Shown here: in pieces, positions 1 to 5,232 of the stretch
How the letters are laid out: the number at the start of each line of letters is the position of its first letter
How positions within the stretch are numbered: the first letter of the stretch is position 1
NCBI GenBank assembly: GCA_910579835.1
Contig: CAJTWQ010000028.1
Coordinates: 1-7,368, forward strand
Direction: 5' to 3'
Length of the DNA stretch: 7,368 bases
Source of the DNA: an uncultured Ruminococcus sp.
GTDB taxonomy: Bacteria > Bacillota > Clostridia > Oscillospirales > Ruminococcaceae
Position numbers and translations under genes: made by a program
Notes under the pieces: model-generated
What the model was told of the DNA's origin: nothing
What the model saw: only the letters and a program-made list of their open reading frames with translations
The model's database searches: none

Positions 1-59
1 TCCTTGACGTATCCCTTTTGACCGATTTTAGTTTCTCTTAATATCGTTGCTTCTGCCAT
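1..59 (-). CDS. Start of an unidentified gene, possibly a FeoA-like small domain protein (truncated by window edge)
   Basis: Only 19 codons are visible, reading MAEATILRETKIGQKGYVK, with the next codon beginning GA (Asp or Glu). The ATG at 59-57 is well supported: GGAG lies at 70-67 with a 7-nt spacer, and a strong promoter sits upstream at 130-158. The gene therefore has its own transcription start, separated from ftsZ by a terminator. The segment from TLRE to KGYVK resembles the opening of FeoA-type SH3-like domains (a pattern like L-x-E-x-K-x-G-x-x-x-x-V-K), small proteins that help the FeoB ferrous iron transporter. That similarity rests on about 15 residues and is a guess. No membrane segment or signal peptide is visible in this piece. 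That a gene starts here is fairly sure; its identity is not. Confidence 0.6.
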   Translation of the reverse strand, partial: MAEATILRETKIGQKGYVK

Positions 60-95
60 TGTAAAACTCCATTTCCCCCCGGATGAACGAGGTTA

Positions 96-105
96 GAATA
101 TATTC
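96..105. repeat. Short perfect palindrome in the leader of the truncated gene
   Basis: GAATATATTC is a perfect 10-bp palindrome roughly 20-30 nt downstream of the predicted transcription start (near 123) and upstream of the ribosome binding site (70-67). This is a sensible place for a repressor operator, but an AT-rich 10-mer palindrome can arise by chance and I do not recognise it as a known regulator box. Confidence 0.25.
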
Positions 106-129
106 AAGGAAATAATATGCCTTATCGTA

Positions 130-158
130 ATTATAACACATTCAATATAAAATTTCAA
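130..158 (-). promoter_or_regulatory. Vegetative (sigma-A type) promoter for the truncated gene at 1-59
   Basis: On the minus strand a -35 box TTGAAA (158-153, 5 of 6 to consensus) is followed by a 17-bp spacer and a perfect -10 TATAAT (135-130). TGT directly before the -10 makes it an extended -10. Transcription should start near 123, giving a leader of about 64 nt to the ATG at 59. The promoter lies downstream of the ftsZ terminator, so this gene is a separate transcription unit. Assignment is by consensus match only. Confidence 0.75.
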
Positions 159-247
159 CTATTAATATGTAGAATTTTCAGGCTGATTTTAGTGCACTTA
201 ATATAAAAAACAATATTTTATACCATGGGTAATAGGGCAAAAAATTT

Positions 248-290
248 TTAAATAACAAAAGCAGCGGTTTCTCCGTAAGAGAAACCGCTG
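248..290 (-). terminator. Rho-independent terminator after ftsZ
   Basis: CAGCGGTTTCTC (262-273) and GAGAAACCGCTG (279-290) form a perfect 12-bp stem around a 5-nt loop. In the ftsZ transcript the stem is followed by C and then TTTTGTTATTT, the U-rich tract. It begins 11 nt past the ftsZ stop codon (302-304). It closes the division cluster. The rest of 60-301 is AT-rich and otherwise holds only the promoter and leader of the next gene. Confidence 0.92.
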
Positions 291-301
291 AACCAATCGC
301 A

Positions 302-1426
302 TCAGTTGCCCAACATCTTAAAAATATCATCCAAATCATAATCCTGGCTCGAGGAAGAAGCTCTTGAAGTATTTCCTCCCAAACCCAAACCGTCAATAAG
401 AGGATTGTCAATCTGTATAACATCTTCTTCAGCAGGAGCATCCTCAGCCGTCTCAGAAAGAACATCATCCTCCTCAAATCCGGCAGCAATAACAGTAATA
501 GTCATCTCATCCTGCATATCTTCCTTAAACGCAGTACCAAAAATAAATTCAACGCCTTCAGCAGCCGTATCGGTAATCATCTTTGTAGCAGCATCAACAT
601 CGGAAGAAAGAATATCCTCAGACATAGCAATATTGATAAGGAGTCTCTTAGCGCCAGAAATTGATGTTTCAAGCAGAGGGCTGGAAATAACCGCATTGGC
701 GGCGTCTCTTGCCTTGTCCTTTCCGGAACCATGACCAATAGCCATATGAGCATACCCTGCGCCCTTCATAATTGTGGAAACATCTGCAAAATCCAGATTT
801 ATGTAGCCTTCTTCAACAATAAGGTCTGAAATGCTCTTAACACCTGTCTTGAGCACATCATCGGAAAGGGCAAAAGACTGCATCATTGTAAGAGGCTTGT
901 CCAAACCTACCAAAAGCCGTTCATTCGGGATAACGATAAGGGAGTCAACATATTTTTTCAGTTCTGCAATACCTTTTTCAGCCTGAGCCATTTTCTGCTC
1001 TCTTTCAAAAAGGAAAGGCTTAGTAACTACAGCAACTGTCAGAATATCCATTTCCTTGGCAATTTTTGCAACCACCGGAGCCGCGCCCGTACCAGTACCG
1101 CCGCCCATTCCGGCAGTGATAAAAATCATATCGGCGCCTTTAAGATGTGTCTCTATCTCGTCACGGTTTTCTTCCGCGCTTCTCTGACCGATTTCGGGTT
1201 TATTTCCTGCACCCCTGCCCTTTGTAAGCTTTGCGCCGATCGGAATTCTTGTAGTAGCTCTTGACTTATTAAGAGCCTTTGCATCAGTATTGACTGCAAT
1301 ATATTCAATATTACTTACGCCTGAATCGACCATGCAGTTTACGGCATTTCCGCCGCCGCCGCCTACACCGATGACCTTTATATTTACATCGGGTTCAAGA
1401 GATTCTTCGTAATTGAAATCAGACAT
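302..1426 (-). CDS. ftsZ: Cell division protein FtsZ (tubulin-like GTPase)
   Basis: A 374-residue FtsZ, which polymerises with GTP at midcell to form the Z ring that organises septal wall synthesis. The N-terminal Rossmann-like domain has the glycine-rich nucleotide segment VIGVGGGGGNAVN (18-30) and the tubulin signature GGGTGTG (108-114). The T7 synergy loop NLDFADV (210-216) keeps D212 and D215, which complete the GTPase site of the neighbouring subunit. A second domain (about 225-315) is followed by an acidic, then Ser-rich linker (about 318-360) and a short C-terminal peptide DLDDIFKMLGN (364-374). The start at 1426 is chosen because GGAGGAG (1440-1434) lies 7 nt upstream and the protein then begins MSDFNYEE; an upstream in-frame ATG at 1474 has no ribosome binding site and would add 16 unlikely residues. 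It has its own promoter and a structured leader. No ftsA precedes it. Confidence 0.98.
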   Translation of the reverse strand: MSDFNYEESLEPDVNIKVIGVGGGGGNAVNCMVDSGVSNIEYIAVNTDAKALNKSRATTRIPIGAKLTKGRGAGNKPEIGQRSAEENRDEIETHLKGADMIFITAGMGGGTGTGAAPVVAKIAKEMDILTVAVVTKPFLFEREQKMAQAEKGIAELKKYVDSLIVIPNERLLVGLDKPLTMMQSFALSDDVLKTGVKSISDLIVEEGYINLDFADVSTIMKGAGYAHMAIGHGSGKDKARDAANAVISSPLLETSISGAKRLLINIAMSEDILSSDVDAATKMITDTAAEGVEFIFGTAFKEDMQDEMTITVIAAGFEEDDVLSETAEDAPAEEDVIQIDNPLIDGLGLGGNTSRASSSSQDYDLDDIFKMLGN

Positions 1427-1462
1427 TGTTAAACTCCTCCTACTTGTATTATCCTGTATATT

Positions 1463-1580
1463 TAGTAAACGCAAAATTCGCGTTTACTATTTGCCGATAT
1501 GCACATAGTTTGAACAGCAAACAGATGTGCAAGGCATTTAGATCAAATTATAGTAAACGAATTTACCGTCTACTATAATT
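1463..1580 (-). promoter_or_regulatory. Structured 5' leader of ftsZ: three consecutive hairpins
   Basis: Between the ftsZ promoter and its ribosome binding site lie three inverted repeats. In transcript order: hairpin C pairs 1546-1559 with 1567-1580 (14 bp around a 7-nt loop, with one position, 1556/1570, that is a U-G wobble only in the ftsZ-sense RNA). Hairpin B pairs TGCC 1492-1495 with 1533-1536, TGCACAT 1500-1506 with 1525-1531, and GTTTG 1508-1512 with 1518-1522. Hairpin A pairs TAGTAAACGC (1463-1472) with 1480-1489 around 7 nt. None is followed by a U tract in the ftsZ direction, so they are not simple terminators. Hairpin A ends 22 nt before the Shine-Dalgarno. I know of no described RNA family matching this; it could be an RNA regulator, or A and C could be operators for a dimeric protein. 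Confidence 0.6.
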
Positions 1581-1612
1581 AAACATGATTACACACTCTA
1601 AATACACTTATT

Positions 1613-1641
1613 ATTTTAGCATAATATCAACTTTTTTGCAA
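1613..1641 (-). promoter_or_regulatory. Vegetative (sigma-A type) promoter of ftsZ
   Basis: On the minus strand a -35 box TTGCAA (1641-1636, 4 of 6) is followed by a 17-bp spacer and a -10 TAAAAT (1618-1613), preceded by TGC, an extended -10. Start of transcription is expected near 1606, leaving a leader of about 180 nt before the ftsZ ATG at 1426. It sits about 120 bp after the ftsQ stop. I see no terminator between ftsQ and here, so ftsZ is probably made both from this promoter and by readthrough from the upstream genes. The rest of 1642-1763 is AT-rich with nothing else I can support. Confidence 0.75.
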
Positions 1642-1763
1642 GTTATAATTTAATTTTTTCAAATTTCAGCATATTTAATAATACCATCTGTTGTTTTTAA
1701 GCTATTTTTCACAAATTATCATTAATATCTGCCGCCATCCTATGTTTGTCCTTGTTCATTAGA

Positions 1764-2741
1764 CTAATCCTGACTGTATCCGTTGTTCCGCTGATCATCC
1801 GCAGAATTATCCGTTTCCTGACCTCTTGGATTATTGTGCTCATCAAAAAGAGCTTCCTGATCGGGATTTGATTCTCCCACCGGCATACTGCTGGCCTGAG
1901 ATCCGTCAGAAGCACCGCCTGTGTTTCCTCCTGAGATTCCAGCAGGCTCGTCAGTCATCCTAAAGCTGCATTGATTTGTGCCGATCATAGTAAGATAGCC
2001 TTTTTTTCCTCTGATAGAATCGCTCTGCATAACGCTTTCCGCCAGGTTAAGCTTGTATTCAACATCGCTCCACCCTCCCATACGGAATATCGTCCCATTT
2101 TTATAAGTAACAATGATGCTGAACTCATCGCTCATATCAACAGATGTTATATCGCAGTCACCTTTGGTACCCAGGCAGGAAATCAACTCGTCAAACGCCT
2201 CTTTCTTATGATTATTTTTTGTTGAAATAAGCTTGCCGGAAGTAAGAACCGACGGATCATAGCCATAGATTGCCGGCAGACCGTTTGACGCAGCGGACGT
2301 GCTGCCACCGTTGTTTTCTAATATCTTACCCTTTTTACTAACTAAAAGGATTCCTTCGCCGTAAAAAACGTTATATGCCGGAATACATCGCGTCACCTTA
2401 ATCTCCACCGAGGACGGAAATTTCTTGCTTACCTTGGCAGTCTCAACATAAAGCAGCTTGTCCAGTATCTGCTTCTCACTTTTTTCTGTATCCAGTCTCA
2501 GAAGATTATCGCCCTTTTTTATGTCTGCCGCAGCAACTATCTCCTCTGCGGAATACATATCGGACTCTCCTGAGACACGGATCTCATTTAAATTAAACAG
2601 AAATGTATAACAAATAGTTATTCCCACCGTAAGCACAATCAGGATAACTGCCAAACCGTAAAGATTATTCCAGCGGCTTCGGCGTCTTGTACGCTTGCGG
2701 CTGTTATTCCGCTCCACATTTGTTTTCTCAACGTCTTTCAT
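1764..2741 (-). CDS. ftsQ: Cell division protein FtsQ/DivIB
   Basis: A 325-residue bitopic membrane protein, the divisome subunit that in other bacteria binds FtsL and FtsB/DivIC outside the membrane. It has a short, highly basic cytoplasmic N-terminus (Arg/Lys-rich, 10-23) and one membrane segment (about 27-50). A POTRA domain follows (about 50-118), opening FNLNEIRVSGES and closing KKFPSSVEIKVTR, which is the family's hallmark. A beta domain (about 119-262) follows, with the typical VSKKGKILE (134-142) and GLPAIYG (154-160) segments. The last 60 or so residues (264-325) are Gly/Ser/Asp/Asn-rich and look disordered. The start has GGAG at 2750-2747, 5 nt upstream. It begins 17 bp after murA, so the two are surely co-transcribed. 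DivIB is the Firmicute name for the same protein. Confidence 0.92.
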   Translation of the reverse strand: MKDVEKTNVERNNSRKRTRRRSRWNNLYGLAVILIVLTVGITICYTFLFNLNEIRVSGESDMYSAEEIVAAADIKKGDNLLRLDTEKSEKQILDKLLYVETAKVSKKFPSSVEIKVTRCIPAYNVFYGEGILLVSKKGKILENNGGSTSAASNGLPAIYGYDPSVLTSGKLISTKNNHKKEAFDELISCLGTKGDCDITSVDMSDEFSIIVTYKNGTIFRMGGWSDVEYKLNLAESVMQSDSIRGKKGYLTMIGTNQCSFRMTDEPAGISGGNTGGASDGSQASSMPVGESNPDQEALFDEHNNPRGQETDNSADDQRNNGYSQD

Positions 2742-2758
2742 ATTATCTCCATTTGCCG

Positions 2759-4018
2759 TCAGCTTCGGATCATATCACCGCCCAGCTTTCTGACAGCCTC
2801 TTCAATTTTTTCATAGCCTCTGTCTATATGGGAAATACGGCTAATCTCCGAGGTTCCCTCTGCCGAAAGAGCCGCCACAGCCATGGCCGCACCGCCTCTG
2901 AGGTCGGTTGCCTCAACAGCGGCTCCGCATAAAGACGGAACGCCCTTAATAATAGCCGCTTTTCCCAGAACCTGTATATCAGCTCCCATTTTTACCAAAG
3001 CGTCGGTATGACGGTAACGGCAATTAAAGATATTCTCTTCAAAAACGCTGGTGCCCTCTGCCGTTATCAGCGCCGCCATAAGCACAGCCTGTGCATCCGT
3101 GGGAAATCCGGGATGAGGCATAGTTCTTATTCTGTCCCTTACAGCCTTGAGCCTTGCACCGCTTCTCAGATAAATCCTGTCATCTCTTGTGTATATGCTG
3201 CATCCCGTCTGTTCCAGTACCGAAAGAAACGGCTCCATTTCGGATACGCAGGCATTTGTAAGTATAATTTCTCCCCGTGTGGCCGCAGTCATGGAAAGAA
3301 AGGTCGCTCCGGCTATTCTGTCCGCCATTATGCGGTACTCGCAGCCATGGAGTCTTTTTTTGCCCTTGATGACAATTCTGCTTTCACCGTCACCGGAAAT
3401 ATCTGCGCCGCAGGCTCTTAAAAATCCGCAGAGATCACATATTTCAGGTTCTCTTGCAGCATTGTTGATAATCGTTTCTCCCTCTGCCGTAACAGCGCAG
3501 AGAATTATATTTTCCGTTGCTCCTACAGAGGGAAACGACAGTGAGATCCTGGCTCCCCGCGCACTTCCGGACTGTGTTCTGCAAACAATTTTGCCGCCGC
3601 TGTCCCTAATGTCAACACCCATTTTACGCAGCGCGGCGACATGCATATCAATCGGACGCGGTCCCAGCTCACATCCTCCCGGCACGCTCACGGTACATTC
3701 TCCCGTGCTTCCAAGCATAGCACCCATAAAAATAATAGAAGAGCGCATTTCCCGCATAAGCGATTCGGAAATAACAGTCTCACTGATTACTGAGGAATCA
3801 ATTGAAGCCGTATGCCCGGAAAAATTACATCTGCATCCTACACAATTAAGTATTCTCGCGGCCGAATAGACATCAGTAAGCTTCGGGCAGTTATGGAGTA
3901 TACAGTTCCCCCTGCAAAGCAATGAAGCTGCCATTATAGGCAAAGCGCTGTTTTTACTGCCCTGAAGCTCCAGCTCCCCTCTGAGACGTCTTCCGCCGTT
4001 TATAATCAATTTCTGCAT
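2759..4018 (-). CDS. murA: UDP-N-acetylglucosamine 1-carboxyvinyltransferase MurA
   Basis: A 419-residue cytoplasmic enzyme, normal length, that transfers enolpyruvate from phosphoenolpyruvate to UDP-GlcNAc, the first committed step of peptidoglycan synthesis and the fosfomycin target. Residues matching the known active site are present: K22-N23 in GSKNSALP, R92, catalytic-loop C116 in PGGCELGPRPIDMH with R121, D308 in FPTDAQA, and R400 in HIDRGYEKIEE. Having Cys rather than Asp at 116 predicts fosfomycin sensitivity of the enzyme itself. The protein has 18 cysteines, many more than I would expect for the family. The start is supported by GAGG at 4029-4026, 7 nt upstream. It lies 57 bp after murG and 17 bp before ftsQ. 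Many Firmicutes carry two MurA paralogues; this window cannot say whether a second exists. Confidence 0.96.
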   Translation of the reverse strand: MQKLIINGGRRLRGELELQGSKNSALPIMAASLLCRGNCILHNCPKLTDVYSAARILNCVGCRCNFSGHTASIDSSVISETVISESLMREMRSSIIFMGAMLGSTGECTVSVPGGCELGPRPIDMHVAALRKMGVDIRDSGGKIVCRTQSGSARGARISLSFPSVGATENIILCAVTAEGETIINNAAREPEICDLCGFLRACGADISGDGESRIVIKGKKRLHGCEYRIMADRIAGATFLSMTAATRGEIILTNACVSEMEPFLSVLEQTGCSIYTRDDRIYLRSGARLKAVRDRIRTMPHPGFPTDAQAVLMAALITAEGTSVFEENIFNCRYRHTDALVKMGADIQVLGKAAIIKGVPSLCGAAVEATDLRGGAAMAVAALSAEGTSEISRISHIDRGYEKIEEAVRKLGGDMIRS

Positions 4019-4047
4019 TATACCACCTCACAGCTTTTTTGTATATT

Positions 4048-4060
4048 ATGCCGCAGGCAT
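4048..4060. repeat. Small inverted repeat between murG and murA
   Basis: ATGCC-gca-GGCAT forms a 5-bp stem with a 3-nt loop, flanked by self-complementary TATA at 4042-4045 and 4063-4066. The two positions between are wobble pairs only in the antisense RNA. In the murA direction it is followed by an A run, not a T run, so it is not a terminator there. It might affect mRNA processing or simply be chance. Confidence 0.3.
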
Positions 4061-4075
4061 GGTATATGTTACCGT

Positions 4076-5206
4076 TTAAGAAACGGGGCTTATCAATTTT
4101 TCCACTACGGACAAAATCCGTTCTTTAGTATCTTTCAAGTGAAGCCCTGCGGCACATGCCGACATGACCTCAACAGTATCAGGAGACTTGTAGAGCCTCT
4201 CTATTTCAGCTATGATCTTATCGCCGGAAGCGTCTTTCTGTTCGATAACTACAGCCGCGCCCGCCTTTCCAAGCACCATAGCGTTGTGATATTGATGATT
4301 TCCGGCAACGACAGGCGACGGAATCAGTATGGAGGCCTTTCCGGCAGCTTCAAGCTCTGCGAGAGTCGAAGCGCCCGAACGGCATATCACCAGATCTGCG
4401 GCGGCAAGGCATACGTCCATATCGTTTATGTACTCCGTTATCCGCAGACGGCTGCTTTTCAAAGGAATTCCCGCATCCTTCATTGCCTTTGGAAAAGTAT
4501 CTTTTCCCATACCGCCGTAGCCATGAATATGGTTAATTTTCAGTCCCCTGCCTGTATGCCATTTTACCGTCTCGGTCATTGTATCATTAATACAGCCTGC
4601 GCCCAGACTTCCGCCGAAAGAAAGAATGGTAAAACCATCGTCAAAGCCAAGTCTTTTTCTTGCCTCAGCCCTGGTCACAGTATTGATATTACTTCTTACT
4701 GGAAGTCCTGTTACACTGTATTCAAACTTGCTCTTATCCATAAATTCAAGAGCCTCGATAACCGTGAGCATAACATAATCAACCTCTTTTGAAAGGAGCC
4801 TGTTGGTTACGCCGGGATAAGCGTTCTGCTCGTGAATTGCTGTCGGTATTCCCATTTTCGCCGCTTTGCGTATGACCGGTCCGGCTGCATATCCTCCGGT
4901 ACCTATAGCGATATCAGGAGAAAATCCCTTGACTATCTCCTTCGCCCTCTTTCCAGAAACTGCCAGATATGCAAGCGCTTTGGCATTTCTTCCAATATTT
5001 TCCAGTGAGATCTTCCTCTGGAATCCGGCTACCTTTATTGTCTCCATTTTGTAGCCTGCATTTGGAACAAGCTTTGATTCCATACCCTTTGGAGTTCCCG
5101 CAAACAGGAACTGCGCATCGGGATATTTCTCTTTTATTATATCTGCAATGGCAAGACCGGGATTTATATGCCCCCCCGTGCCTCCGCAGGCAATAAGTAC
5201 CTTCAT
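4076..5206 (-). CDS. murG: Undecaprenyl-PP-MurNAc-pentapeptide GlcNAc transferase MurG
   Basis: A 376-residue GT-B glycosyltransferase (family GT28) of the inner membrane face. It adds GlcNAc from UDP-GlcNAc to lipid I to make lipid II, the substrate of the FtsW encoded next to it. The N-terminal domain binds lipid I: glycine loop GGTGGH (8-13, with H13), second glycine-rich loop IGTGGYAAGP (101-110), and HEQNAYPG (125-132). The C-terminal domain binds UDP-GlcNAc: FGGSLGA (197-203), RSGASTLAELEAAG (276-289, with E284 matching the conserved ribose-binding Glu), and AGNHQYHNA (301-309). All hallmark segments are intact and the length is typical. The ATG at 5206 is preceded by AAGGGTGA, a moderate Shine-Dalgarno, in the 26-bp gap after ftsW, so translation may be partly coupled. 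Confidence 0.97.
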   Translation of the reverse strand: MKVLIACGGTGGHINPGLAIADIIKEKYPDAQFLFAGTPKGMESKLVPNAGYKMETIKVAGFQRKISLENIGRNAKALAYLAVSGKRAKEIVKGFSPDIAIGTGGYAAGPVIRKAAKMGIPTAIHEQNAYPGVTNRLLSKEVDYVMLTVIEALEFMDKSKFEYSVTGLPVRSNINTVTRAEARKRLGFDDGFTILSFGGSLGAGCINDTMTETVKWHTGRGLKINHIHGYGGMGKDTFPKAMKDAGIPLKSSRLRITEYINDMDVCLAAADLVICRSGASTLAELEAAGKASILIPSPVVAGNHQYHNAMVLGKAGAAVVIEQKDASGDKIIAEIERLYKSPDTVEVMSACAAGLHLKDTKERILSVVEKLISPVS

Positions 5207-5232
5207 AGCTTCACCCTTTCATTTCAGGAGCT

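Noticed and set aside
1427..1474. A 16-residue N-terminal extension of FtsZ from an in-frame ATG at 1474
   Set aside because: It has no ribosome binding site, overlaps hairpin A, and the ATG at 1426 has GGAGGAG at ideal spacing and a family-like N-terminus.
1463..1489. Hairpin A as a transcription terminator
   Set aside because: In the ftsZ direction the stem is followed by AATATACAGG, not a T tract, and the ftsZ Shine-Dalgarno comes soon after.
1547..1552. TATAAT inside hairpin C as the main ftsZ -10 box
   Set aside because: The hexamer is perfect, but no reasonable -35 box lies 16-18 bp upstream; the promoter at 1613-1641 is better. A secondary start here cannot be excluded.
1709..1738. 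A nine-codon ATG frame (MAADINDNL) just after ftsQ
   Set aside because: AGGA is too close to the ATG for a ribosome binding site, it is tiny, and nothing supports translation.
3189..3869. A plus-strand open frame of 226 codons inside murA, and a similar 217-codon one at 4139-4792 inside murG
   Set aside because: Both lie antisense within intact, highly conserved genes, have no recognisable domain, and look like shadows of the codon pattern of the minus-strand genes.
4042..4066. Hairpin between murG and murA as a terminator
   Set aside because: The strong part of the stem is only 5 bp, it is followed by A residues in the direction of transcription, and the extra pairs are wobble pairs only in the antisense RNA.
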